This document shows, one piece after another, positions 44,087-55,800 of a stretch of DNA of 64,000 nt. Positions within the stretch are counted from its first letter, which is position 1; each line of letters begins with the position of its first letter. Origin of the DNA: Isoetes taiwanensis (lineage: Eukaryota; Streptophyta; Lycopodiopsida; Isoetales; Isoetaceae). Location of the stretch: NCBI GenBank assembly GCA_021234155.1, contig JAJEKV010000032.1, positions 12,098,099 to 12,162,098 of the forward strand. Direction: 5' to 3'. The notes under the pieces are model-generated. The model did not search any database. It was not told the DNA's origin and saw only the letters and a program-made list of their open reading frames with translations. Made by a program: the position numbers and the translations under genes.

Positions 44087-47000
44087 CTAGCCATGGTTTT
44101 GAAGTCCAAGAGACACAGTGTCTTCAACATCACTTTCCTGCCATGAAGGTGGGCATATGCAATTTTCGTTGGGATTGAAGAGCATCTTGTACTCGGAGTC
44201 GTCTACTATTAGTGTGTTGCTGTCATTCCTGTCTGGATACTTCTCGTATATAAACTCAATTGGCTTCAGATACAAAGGTTTGTCTTCACATGCTGCAATC
44301 CGGAAAGGCAGCTCCAAACAGTGGCTTCCATCAAAGGTGAACCTTAAGTCCCTTATCTGCGTCATTGTGAAGATTTTATCCACTACTCTTGAAAGGTTCC
44401 ATGGAGCTATTGATGACCATATTCCTACTTCAAAGTGTTCAAATACAAATTCCAGGAATTGTCTAGGTGGGGCCTTAAAACAACACTTTCTTGCCTATTA
44501 TGTCATAATTTCCAACTAGCTGATCATCTTCGATACCAAAGTCCTATGTATTTGTTTTGCCAAAACATTATTGATATCAAACACTATCAACCTTTTCGGT
44601 ACACCTAATATGAAAGAACATGCAATTTATCAATAAAGTATGGTGGAGTTGAATAAAAAGAAATTTTATTCATTAAAATTCAATGAAAAAATGTGTATTT
44701 TATAATCAAATAGTGTTCAGCATTGACAATAGGGATAGGTTGTTTCTCAGCCACATTTATTAGTACCGGGTGGTCTAATAGTTTGGTCGCGATGTGAATG
44801 TGGTCTAACTCCCCGAAGTAGTGCTCGGGTGAGAACATCCGCGGCGATCCTCCGCATACTTTGGCAAGAACCGGTTTGGGTAATCTGCAAATGTGACAAC
44901 AATACTTACATAATAAGTATTAAAACCATTTGTTTGCAAGACAAAAGAAGTGAGACACTCACATTGGTAGTTTTACCACACACGATTGTGTCTACAAACT
45001 TACGCATATAAGGCGCAACATAGAGGCCACATGAATCCCCATCTTTTCTGCTGTGGACACTTATGAATCTTCTGGCCCCGGTGAAGGATTTTGTCCATGC
45101 TTCAAAAAGTGGGACACTCGACACAACCGCGTGCCATAGTGAGGATGTGGAGCACGCAAAAGACCAGGATCTACTTTGTAGCAAATGAATGAAAAAAAGC
45201 TGCTAACATGGTATCCAATCTACTCAATATTAATAAAAGGAGATGTGAAATACAAAATACCTCTTAAGTGCAAGCATGTCAACGTCAATGTCCCGGCGAG
45301 AATTGAAGATCCTAATGTTGATGGTGTTCTTACTCTTAGTAAGTGCCATGTTGAAGATGGCCAAAGTGTGATGTTCAAGAACTCTACATAGCATTGGAAT
45401 CATGATCCATCTGCACTTCAGCCAATTTATCCCCAGTAAGAGCTACCTTTACAATATCTCTTCCACGCGGAGGCTGCCATAGATTTATCTTTTTAAACTT
45501 GCCTTGGCCCATCTTTTAAATTCCATGAAGGCTGTCCGGTTGGGAAGAACCAGGGCGTCGGCCTTCTTATCATCCGGAACACAGAGCTGCGGATACCTAT
45601 AACAAGTTGAAAAGGATAAAATTACTAACTTGACTTACACATACAAATGAACAAGTTCAAAGTCCAAGACACGGCATACATATCCACATGCCTGGTTGGA
45701 AAATTTTCCCACATCCATGTCCAAAGACATCTTGTTCAAATAAATAACACTCCATTTCAGGCAAAGATCCCGGGAAAATCCTTGTCTTCTTGAGCTTCAT
45801 CATTCGGTTCAAGAAGGCATCGTATGGCTGTATTCGAAATGATGCGGGTTCAATGACCAGTACATTTACACAAATCATCTACATTCGTCTACTACTATCC
45901 ATATTATTTTACAGTTTTTAACTTGGATACTAGATGTAAAAAAAAATGTAAGATATGTAGATCAAGTTACCTCTAGAGATCATTCTTCTGCTCTGCTGAT
46001 ACTGTTTTCTCGGAGTCAGTATCCATTTCCTTCCCTTCTTTTTGGTTTCCTCACTTTCGATTCTTATTAGGTCCAGAATCCTCGTCTTCAACCTCTCCTG
46101 ATTTCTCATTGTGATGAAATTCAGCGTCCTTTGCTATGTCAGAAGCAATATTTGACACAAACTTAAAAGTATCCTGCTCTACATGTTGATGCTCGGAAGA
46201 TTCCTCTTCATTAGGACACAAAACATAGGATGTCATGGATTTCTCAATTTCTTTGTACAATGAAATAAAATGCTTTCTTACTGCTTTCTCTTTGCTTTAA
46301 TTGTCTTCTTACGTGGCTTTTTAGGCGGGACTTCTTCTTTGGAGTCACATTTTATCTGCTTTGCCTTTACTTTTTGAAGATGTGGCCTTAGCCTCCCTCA
46401 ATCTCTCGAGTTCCTCGTCATAATCTGGAATGTCACCATGCAGACCTGAAGTGCCAGCCTCCTCAACCTGTATCACCGCAGGAATAGTGATTTTGCTTTT
46501 TCCTTCAATCACTGCTTTCTTTCCCTCGGCTACATCTTGCACCTCAATTTTCTTTGGAACCTCCAAAACTGTGAAAACCGAACCAAGAATAAGAAATTGC
46601 TTCCTCTGACACAATGCAAATTGAATTTGAAAACAAAGCTTTTTGATCGTGGTGTAATTTACGCTTTCGATGGTTTTTTTTGGCACTTTGAAGCTCAAAA
46701 ATAAATCACATAACGATCGGATATCGGTCTCAAACTAATCGGTCTCTAAGCGTTACGTACATATCAATAGTCAGTACATATTACTAGAACTGATCTACAT
46801 TGAAGTACTTTGAGTACATACACATGTAAATAGCTATTTATCTAGATGGAATGTACATGTAATGTACATGAATGTGCTCCAATGTATGCACATGTACACA
46901 TCAGACATTACATAAAATACCTCTAAATGTTACGCCCACAAAACTTCGATTACACAACTCCTAATTTTATGTATTTAAGTTCTACATTTAGGACCCTACA

Positions 47001-48437
47001 CTTTGTGAATGTACAACATGTATGTAAGAAACACATATATGTATGACATGCAAGCCAAGGAACTATAAGTATAAAATAACCCGAAGACACTCCTACATCT
47101 TTGTAGCAAAACCTTAAGTCAAACAATCTACATGTAAATGGATTCTACATGTAAATGGATTCTACATTCTGCGGTAATCACAGGTGCGACAAGTTGAACA
47201 TAAATCATGAAATCTTGCTTACCTCCGATTGTACACACCCAAGATCTTTGAAATGTTTTCGTCCCATTTGTATGCTCTTGGGCGGGATAGTCCAGCCAGA
47301 AATAGAATATGAGAAACAGAAGATATGAAATGAATGCTTTCATGGAGCAACTAGGATAGGTTCATTATTAGCAAAGCCATTACTACAAAACACACATCCA
47401 TGCACGATATGAATTTTTCTTCAATTTGAGAGATCACTAAGCTTGTTTTGGGCTGAAGGAGAATCATTGCGAATGCATCATGTACTTATGCATATCATCA
47501 AGCCGTCTGCGACATTCAAACCGAACTTTGTGAGCCTCCTCAAGTTACGCAATCCTCTTTTCACATAACTCCTTCTCCCGAATGGCTTTCTCCAATGGCT
47601 CCCCGAATTCTCTTGACATTTCTTCCTTCCCGGTTCTATCCCTCATCAAAAGGTCAACCTCCTGTTTGCACGTCTTGATGTCTCTCTTATTCTCGCTTAG
47701 CGTCGTCGAGAACACTATTGATGTCTTCTTGTATCCGTGCTAGGTCCTCTTCATGTGCATCCTTTCTTCCCCGAAATCTTATTTATATTGTCACGTAATT
47801 ACATGCGCTGAATTTTTAGTTCTTCAACCTTGGATGTACTTGCTAATTAACTCTCCATGACACCTTCTTTGCCAGAGTTTCTGCAAATTCAAGCTCTTCC
47901 TTAGGGTAAAATCCTTGCTGAAATTTAGGAACCTTGGATGTGGATTTAGAGGTCCCAATTTCTTCTGTAATAGCAGATTCTTTTGCTCCTCCCTTTGCCA
48001 AATCTTTGGCCAAAACTTTAAAAATATCCCAATCTACTTTTTTTACCCGTCAATTGAAGGGCAAATGCATGAGCAAAGTACTTTCGGTACATGGCGATTT
48101 GTGACTTCCCCGCTTACCAAAAACAATTTCATAATGTTTGTAGAAGTTCTCGCCCACTCACGGCTTCACGCTAGATTCTTTGAACCCTCAGATGTCTTTG
48201 GGCCCCCACTTTCAAATCCATTATCTGTTGTAAATCTGGAAAAATTTCATCTGCATTGACACATCTTACATGCTTTGCTTCCACAACAGTGGGTTCTTCA
48301 CAAATAAGCCTTCTTTTTGGCCCTGGTTCCTCAGAAGTTTGAACCTTCCTCTTGTTTTTTTCGGCTTTCTTGCTAGAATCGGCTATTTTCAAATTTTTGT
48401 TTAATCTGGGTGACTTCTGGGAGGCAAAGGCATCCAT
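44087..48437 (-). pseudogene. Ulp1-like (C48) cysteine protease gene of the transposon, degraded
   Basis: Read from 48437 leftwards: a charged N-terminus (SQKSPRLNKNLK, KKAEKNKRK), coiled-coil remains at 47900-47480 (EKELCEKRIA, EEAHKVRFECRRRLDD), an acidic/Lys-rich segment at 46698-46345, 46260-46051, then IEPASFRIQPYDAFLNRMMK near 45835 and the protease core. In the core, IMIPMLCRVLEHHTLAIFN near 45390 carries the presumed catalytic His (HHTL; HW.L is usual), and RKDGDSCGLYV near 45040 carries the presumed catalytic Cys. A last piece at 44383-44087 (RFTFDGSHCLELPFRI) is unassigned. Several stops and frame changes break the chain. Ulp1-type proteases cleave SUMO-like modifiers; their role in transposons is not settled. 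Confidence 0.68.
46740..47060 (+). repeat. Second cluster of 'gtacat/atgtac' words
   Basis: Contains agtacatatta, gagtacatacacatgtaa, gaatgtacatgtaatgtacatgaatg, catgtacacatc and similar words. It lies between coding pieces of the protease gene, likely an intron or 5' part. Confidence 0.5.
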
Positions 48438-50170
48438 TGCTTGGATTTGGGCAAGGATTTCGAGAAAGAAGAATAGTTACAGTCGAATTACTTCGTTGAT
48501 CACTCACAAACACAAAAAAATTGGAATGGCGGCAATTTTTTTTTGGCAACAAGAAACACTTCGCAATCTCCCTCCGAAAATTTGCAATGAAGGTCCGTTC
48601 TGGTTGCCACTGCCACTCATAATTTCGAATTGCCGACGTGGCTACTCCTAATCATTACATATCCCAACTAACTAAAATTCAAAAAAATAACAAAAATGGG
48701 TGCCTACATGCCCTACATTATACATAATGTAAGGGCATTTTTTTTAGACACCCTAGCTTTCTTTTACCCAAGGAGAAAGGTGTTGTTTCAGCTAAGATGT
48801 TATCAAAAATCTTGTCAATGTTGACGGAGGAACAAAAGGATGCAGTGGCACGTGAACTATCAAATGAAGGCGCACCATCATCGAAGAAATCCAAGAGAAG
48901 GAGAAGGTCTTCCGTTGGTAGTGGTACTTCCAAGGCACAAGAGAATGCACGTGTAGAAGGTAGTGAATCGATGGCATTAGGAAACTCTCGTGCTATGAGC
49001 TTTAAGAAGTTGGGGAACACTGAGGTATATTGTACATCAATTTTAATTGTTTTGAGTGTTTGTTCCTATCTCGTTGATTAATATAATGTTTTTTTATATT
49101 ACGTTGTAGGTGTGTGTGTCTAGTGGTGGAAAGATTCATCCTGATGCTCATGGAAAAGAGTCTATGGACATTGCAAGCAGTTACATGTTAGACCACTGCC
49201 ATGAGATACATCTAAACTGGCGACAAGTTAAGTTGCGCCAGAAGCAAGACGTGATTAATGACTTGAAGAATCAATTCGGTGCTGGTTTTAATGAGAAGGA
49301 TGTCTTAAAACAACTGGGACGTAGATGGAATCATCACAAGTTAGACATATGACCTTCCAAATTCTTTTTTCTTGTTTTATCTAGAGCTTTAATTTTCTTC
49401 GATTATATTGGTAGGGATTATCTAAGACGAAAGGCGCGAAAAGGTTTGACTTCCAAACCTTCGTCTGTTAAAAAGGCAAACTGGAAAAAATTTCTAGACT
49501 TGGCGAAGGTGGAACACCCCATGAAGAAGTTGGCGGCATCTCAAAGAAAAAAGAAACCATGCATTGGGTCGAGTGGGGATAGATCAATCATCTCCAATTA
49601 TGTAAGTATCATATCTTATTTATTTAGAATCAAGTGCTATAAATACAAATTATAACTTCCTCGTATTTGCAATATTTAGTATGCCTACTTCAGAGGTTAT
49701 CCTACTGAGAAAGTCATTTCCGAGATTAAGGAAATTGGAGGATGGAAGAAATAGATCCAACGTGAGAGTGATGAAGGACGTGTATTTCCAGAAACAAAGG
49801 TACAATTGCAATTTTAAGAATCACAATTTAAATATACATATATGGATATTAGTTAGCATTAACTCTATTTAATTATCTTGTAGCACATGGCACAGGATTA
49901 TGTTGGTAAGGGCATGGTCCCAGCAGTAGATATCAAGGGGAAAGATGTTGCAGATCAAGTATCATGTGAGGAGAATGAAGACGATCTGCATGTAGGTTTT
50001 TATCTAAGTTGTTGTACATGTTTATAACACGTATTTTTTTTCCTATGTAGTTAGATATGTCTGAATCATCAAGCAGTGGAAGTTTAAGCGATGGATCTAG
50101 CACTGGCACTGGAAGTGAAGATACTACCTCTAGTACTGACAGTGAGGAGGTTGAAATTAATAGTGTTTAA

Positions 50171-51001
50171 TCAAACATCTTTATTATTTCGTTTGTCATA
50201 AACTTCTTCGTAAACAATTCATGCATATTGTTCTTTTCAGACAGTATGAACTATTCCTTCTATGTTTCTATGAGACATTATGAACTATGCTTCTATGTGT
50301 ATCGTTCTTTTGAGACATTATGAACTATGCTTCTATGTGTATTGTTTCTATGTTTCATAAAAAATTCATGTCCAGTATTCTTCTCAGACATTGTGAACTA
50401 ATCATTATGAATTAAAATTGCTAAAAAAATGTCAAAGGAGAAAACAACAAATGTGCCAAACAGACGACAATAATGTGTCAAAATGATTTAAAATATGTCA
50501 AAAATGTGACTAAGATTTGCTAGAAAAAGTGACAAAAAAATTACCCAAATATGTTTATAGATGACAAAAATAATTTAGAATATGACCAAATATATGTCAA
50601 AACATTGCCAAAAAAGTAACAAACATGGCCTAAAATATGTTAAAATAGGTGTAAAAAAGGTGCCAAGACAACTTAAAATGTGACAAAATAGGTGCCAGAG
50701 ACTTGCCAAAAAAGTGACAAAAACTCATATGAAATTGACACAATAGGTGCCAAAGAATTGCCAAAAAAGTGACAAAAATAGATATAAAATATGACACTCT
50801 AGATGACACTAAATTGTCAAAAAAAAAACCTAAGATATGACAATATAGATGTCAAAGAATTGCCCAAAGAAGTGACAAAAAAATGCTATAAAGATGACAA
50901 ATAAGGTGTCAATTGGTTAATGCCAACCGTTTTAAATAGAATTAATGCTCGGTCTTCCTAAACCTCCAATTTTTCACACATTGGGATCCATTTTATCTAA
51001 G
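50171..51001. other. No gene; short 'gccaaaaaagtgacaaa' repeats
   Basis: From 50430 to 50920 words such as 'tgacaaaa', 'tgccaaaaaagtgacaaaa' and 'aaaatatg' recur every 30-60 bp. Probably a decayed tandem repeat. Confidence 0.5.
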
Positions 51002-51187
51002 GCACACTGACATTTATAGCTCTTTTAATCCACCTACAAATACCATTATGTGTATCCAGTCCGCACGTCCACGACTAATGCCTGGCATTGCCAGACACAA
51101 TGATATTTATAACTCTTTTAATCCACCTACAAATACCATTATGTGTATCCCGTCAACACGTCCACGACTAATGCCCAGCATCGCAGG
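51002..51187 (+). repeat. Two tandem copies of 93 bp
   Basis: Each copy runs from 'gacatttatagctcttttaatcc' or its near-match through 'taccattatgtgtatcc' to 'cacgtccacgactaatgcc'. Copies differ at a few sites. Confidence 0.85.
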
Positions 51188-51334
51188 GCACATGTTTCTA
51201 GTAAAAAATTATTATAGATCTGCTTCTGTAGGTAATAAAACCGTAATGGTACATGTTACAAAAGATCTTCAAACAAAGTTTCCCAAGTGTAAACACATAG
51301 AAGGTTTGATATAAATTTATATGGACGGGTAGAA

Positions 51335-51784
51335 TTAGATATCTGTCGGTATAAACTTATACCTTAGCTGGTGGGTCGTCCAGTCAACGGGACTTTCATC
51401 TCCTTGTGCACTCTCAGTTTGAAAGACCACCATGCTTGAAACTCCTGCTTCTGCTTCCAAATGAACCTTGGTAGATTTCTTGGAGGCCTCTACTTCAATT
51501 GTTTCGAGGTCAATAAACTCAATCTCGTCTTTGCGTCTGCCTGTGATAGAAGACTGAACTTCAGTAAATGTGCCCTTGATTTCTCCAGAAGTACTTTTCG
51601 CATCTAATTCTTCATTTTCATCTGAAAATGATTCACAAGAAGTTATTATTGTTCTTATAAAACTGAAATTTTCAGCGTCAGTATCCACAGACACCACATT
51701 GCGCCCCTGCTTAAGGGCACAAACTGCTGAAGTACCCATTCTTAAGAACTCCAGCTTGTGTATGAGGAAATAGTCACAAAGCAT
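51335..51784 (-). CDS. Short ORF resembling the C-terminal part of a DNA methyltransferase
   Basis: One hundred and forty-nine codons on the minus strand. The first 45 residues (EFLRMGTSAVCALKQGRNVV then SVDTDAENFSFIRT) fit the motif I end of beta-type N4/N6 methyltransferases: G-T-S/G-S, then A..L..GR, then an acidic residue ending the next strand. The rest is acidic and unassigned. No motif IV precedes it, so it is a fragment or the last exon of a lost gene. It is not a copy of the methyltransferase at 4.7-8.0 kb. Confidence 0.4.
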   Translation of the reverse strand: MLCDYFLIHKLEFLRMGTSAVCALKQGRNVVSVDTDAENFSFIRTIITSCESFSDENEELDAKSTSGEIKGTFTEVQSSITGRRKDEIEFIDLETIEVEASKKSTKVHLEAEAGVSSMVVFQTESAQGDESPVDWTTHQLRYKFIPTDI

Positions 51785-51865
51785 CCGTTTTTTATTTATT
51801 TATCGTGCTTTTATGTAGCTGCTGTTCATAAGGAATTGTATGTAGTATCATTCTTTATTTGGCTT

Positions 51866-51920
51866 TGTATAAATTTATAATGGATGGTATAAATTTATAC
51901 TGCTCTGTATAAATTTATAC
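51866..51920 (+). repeat. Three copies of the palindrome gtataaatttatac
   Basis: Copies at 51866-51878 (one base short), 51887-51900 and 51907-51920; a variant (gtataaacttatac) lies at about 51350, beyond the ORF on the other side. They may be terminal or regulatory motifs of a small element around the ORF. Confidence 0.6.
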
Positions 51921-52538
51921 TGTCACATCCTTTTTCCCTTTCTACAATGTTCCGAGAAAAGCGTAGGGCCTCAACATCTTTGGCTCCTCATTTGCTCCTC
52001 CGTCCTTTGGTTTTTACTCCATTTCCATCTGAAATCGGTTCCTCTTCTTCACCACAATGGTTATCTCCTCCAATGGTATTCAGCCATATATACGTTGATG
52101 TTGATTCAAGTACTTATGGCTCTGACTTGCAAAGTACTAATCCACCGATGCGTGCACACAGACTTTGTCCACCAGTATAGTTCACTCTCCTCCCCTCTCC
52201 TCCCCTTCTTGAGCTGCTGTCAACTTCCCACCAACTCCCACATAACAACAAAGACTTCCTCCTCCCGTTCATTTACTCCATCTCTATTACGGCACAAGCT
52301 CAAGGGTGTGGCTTAAAGGACTTGTAGAACAAACACAGATGCAATTGTAGATTTAAAGTCATAAATGATCCTAATTTAGCTAAAGGCCATTTCTTTTCAA
52401 AAAGATTTGAGCAGTATTTATAATTCATTAGCCAATTCAAAGAGGTATTAGTTAATCCTAATCCCAAACTCCTGAATAAATCCCAAGAGATTATCCAATT
52501 GGGCTGTCAGACTCTCAGAATTGGGAAGAATCAAAGAT
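51921..52538. other. No supported gene
   Basis: A 77-codon plus-strand frame at 51947 is Pro/Ser-rich and unlike any family I know. The remainder has no coding signal. Confidence 0.4.
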
Positions 52539-52541
52539 CCT
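52539..52541 (+). repeat. 3-bp target duplication (cct), left copy
   Basis: CCT precedes the element end and is repeated at 63900-63902. Three bases is the CACTA target duplication length. Confidence 0.75.
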
Positions 52542-52561
52542 CACAACAAGAGAATGGACAT

Positions 52562-52800
52562 TTAGCGACGTGGGCTTGCGACGTCTGTGCGACGTGACGT
52601 CGCAAATAACGTGACCATGCGACGTCAATGCGACGTCACGTCGCGAACATCGCCGTCGATCACGACGTGTGGTGCGACGTCGACACCGCGGCGTGGCGGT
52701 CTGTCCACGCCAGTGCACCACGCCGCATCGCTGCGTCGCGTCACTTTTGTCGCGACGTGGCGTCGCGTCGCGACGTGATCGCCGCTACGGACGCCTGGCC
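52562..52800 (+). repeat. Left subterminal repeats (GCGACGTC family)
   Basis: At least six direct 'gcgacgt' words plus inverted 'acgtcgc' forms in about 240 bp, with very high CpG content. This is the counterpart of 63650-63880. Confidence 0.8.
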
Positions 52801-52802
52801 GG

Positions 52803-55800
52803 GCGCCTAGTGTACTTTGTTCTTTTGGAGAACAAGGGTGGTCTTCGCCCACGAAAGTTGGTCCCCGTGGTAATGTCGATATTCTCGAGTCCATTGGAAG
52901 AGCCAAATCATGGTTTTGGAGAGGGAAATTGCTCGTCCCATCGCCAGGGCCTTCGTGAAGAGAACTTTTGTGGCGAAGATGTGAGCTCGGAAGACTTCGA
53001 GCTATTTCATCGTGCACCAACACCGCATATCCTAGTGAAATGTTTTTCTCATGTCCGCCGTACACGTTGCACCGCTTGTCAAAATTCCACCTTTTTTCGA
53101 TCTGAGAATTTTTTTAGTTATCGTTCTTTTGCATTCATGCTTCATAAATTCGTAATTAATGCATGGTATGGAATTAAATTCTGATTTTTTGTCGGTTGGC
53201 TTCCTATGTCATCCCCAGCATACAGGAGCAAATTTTTAGAATTTCGGATAAAGTTCTGATCAAATAGGTAGCATTGAAGCGGTCTAAGCGACTGTTGTTG
53301 GGCGTGTAAGACATTCATAAATTCGTAATTAATGCATAGTAAGGAATTAAATTCTGATTTTTTGTCGTGCAGGCTTCTTAAGTCATCGCCAACGTACATG
53401 CCGGTTTTCAAAATTTCCGGACAAGGTTTAGATCAAAGTGTTTGCATTAGTGCGGTCCGGGCGGACTGTTGTTGGGCGGTAGAGCCGGCACACTTGCCCA
53501 AGTCAAACAAGGCCAGGACCTTGCAAGGCCGCCTCATTAGAGGGGAGAGTCCGAACCCCAAGAGGCGAGCCACAAAAAAAGTTTCGAGGCGGCCTTTCTG
53601 GCGGGTAGCTCCCCGGGAGGGTCGTGCGCTAAAGACCACACTCCGGGATCTCGGTTCCCCTATCCGGCCGTTGAATCCTTCGTTCAAGGGCCCCGCTCGA
53701 TAAGGTCCAAAAAATCCAATATCCATCCGGAGAACTTATCAAACCCTTGGCGTCCTGCGGCCGACCGTGTAGAAACCAAAGTGTTTTGTTGTTCGGACAT
53801 TGCGGAGGCTCCGGAATGGCGATTCGACTTCGCCACATCGTCCGGGAGGCCGAAATTACCCTAGAGACCAAGTTGCACGGTCAGTTTTGCAAAAGAAAGA
53901 AACACTTACGCCCTACGTTGCAGTATTCGACAGCCACCTCCTAGGCCAATTGACTACGAGTGTGTTGGACATGAGATAGTTTGACGCTACCTCGAGAAGG
54001 GGTGGTCTTTTGGCCATGAAACTTGGTCCCCAGGGCAATGTCGACGTTCCGAGTCCATTGGCAGAGCCGAATCACGATTCCGGAGAGGGGAAGTTGCCCG
54101 TCCGTTGCCAGGGCCTTCGGGAGAGGACTTTTGGGGCAAGCTGCTTCCGGATGGTTTTTAGGGTGGCGCAAGGTCCTAGTCGAATCTGACAAGGATAGAG
54201 CCTCCGAAACGTAAACCCTATGAGTTGCCAGGTTCTAGCAGGGTTTGCGTTTTGGGTGCCGAGTTTTGGTCCTTTGCACTTGGGACTTGGCCGATAAGAT
54301 GCAGTTGAGAACGCGAAGCAAGGGGAACTGATGGAATGGAGTTTGGATCTGTACTCCTCCCGTTGTGGCAGTTAGAAGTAAAGGGCAGCTTTTGCAGTAG
54401 CAAGACATTCATAAATTCGTAATTAATGCATAGTATGGAATTAAATTCTGATTTTTTGTCGTGAGGCTTCCTAAGTCATCGCCAACATACTGAGCCGGTT
54501 TTCAAAATTTTTGGACAAGGTTTAGATCAAAGTGTTTGCATTAGAACGGTCCGGCAGCTCTGTTGTTAGGCAGCCGAAATGCACACTTGCCCAAGTCAAA
54601 TAAGGCCAGGACCTTGCAAGGCCACCTCATTAGAGGGGAGAGTCCGGACCCCGGGAGGCGCCCCCCAAAGTTTCCCCGAGGCGACCTTTCTTTCGGCGGC
54701 TCCCGGGGCCGTCACGCTAAAGACCACACTCCGGATCTCGGTTCCCCTATCCGGCCGTTGAATCCTTCGTTCAAGGGCCCCGTCTCGATAAGGTCCAAAA
54801 AAAAAATCCAACATCCGTCGGTGAGAACTTATCAAACCGCGAAGCATCCCGGCGGTCGGCCAGTGTAGAAACCAAAGTGTTTTGTCGTTCGGACATTGCG
54901 GAGGGGTTCGGAATGGCGATTCGACTTAGCCACATCGTCCGGGAGGCCGAATTACCCTAGAGACCAAGTTGCACGGTCGGTTTGCAAAAAGAAAGAAACA
55001 CTTACGCCCTACGTTGCGGTGATTCGGCGACCACCTCCTAGGCCAATTGACTACGAGTGTGTTGGACATGAGATAGTTTGACGCTACCTCAAGAAGGGGT
55101 GGTCTTTTGGCCATGAAACTTGGTCCCCGTGGCAATGTCGACGTTCTCGAGTCCATTGGCGAGCGAATCACGATTCCGGAGGGGAAGTTGCCCGTCCGTC
55201 GCCAGGGCCTTCGGGAGAGGACTTTTGGGGCAAGCTGCTTCCGGATGGTTTTTAGGGTCCGTGCTCTGGCGTCAACACCCCCCCTCTACGTCAAGACACG
55301 GCGCAAGGTCCTAGTCGAATCTGACAAGGATAGAGCCTCCAAAACGTAAACCCTATGAGTTGCCAGGTTCTAGCAGGGTTTGCGTTTTGGGTGCCGAAGT
55401 TTTTTGGTCCTTTGCACTTGGGACTTGGCCGATAAGATGCGATTGAGAACGCGAAGCAAGGGGAACTGACGGAATGGAGTTTGGATCTGTACTCCTCCCG
55501 TTGTGGCAGTTAGAAGTAAAGGGCAGCTTTTGCAGTAGCAAGACATTCATAAATTCGTAATTAATGCATAGTACGGAATTAAATTCTGATTTTTTGTCAG
55601 CAGGCTTCCTAAGTCATCGCCAACATACAGGCCAGTTTTCAAAATTTCCGGACAAGGTTTAGATCAAAGTGTTTGCATTAGAACGGTCCGGGCAGCCTGT
55701 TGTTGGGCAGCCGAGCTGGCACACTTGCCCAAGTCAAACAAGGCCAGGACCTTGCAAGGCCACCTCATTAGAGGGGAGAGTCCGGACCCCAGGAGGCGAG

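Larger units (their letters stand above)
39850..48769. mobile_element. Second large inverted-repeat element with DDE transposase and Ulp1-like protease
   Basis: Both ends start with the same 23-24 bp (gggtaaaagaaagctagggt...), inverted at 48769. Imperfect 10-bp flanks (aaggggaagg at 39840, aaggagaaag at 48770; 8 of 10 match) would be the target duplication. Just inside each end is a small palindrome: 'acatttggccaaatgt' on the left and 'ttacattatgtataatgtaa' on the right. Two convergent genes lie inside: a decayed transposase (plus) and a Ulp1-type protease gene (minus). Ulp1-like genes are known in plant Mutator-like elements, and a 9-10 bp duplication fits that superfamily, but the transposase looks different from the MULE at 10.4 kb. 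Confidence 0.78.
39810..50170 (+). pseudogene. Multi-exon transposon-type gene interrupted by an 8.9-kb insertion
   Basis: The first coding exon follows an acceptor (tgcag, 39809), with ATG at 39816; it is cut at about 39849 by the inserted element and resumes at 48770 in the same lysine-rich phrase. Further exons with GT-AG borders: to 49024, 49110-49335, 49415-49600, 49680-49799, 49884-49990, 50050-50170. The middle (RRWNHHK.., ANWKKFLDLAKVEHPMKK, CIGSSGDRS) resembles the Transposase_24-type accessory proteins of plant En/Spm elements; the tail is a Ser/Gly/Thr/Asp-rich acidic stretch. An in-frame TAG near 49753 breaks it even without the insertion. The family call is tentative. Confidence 0.5.
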
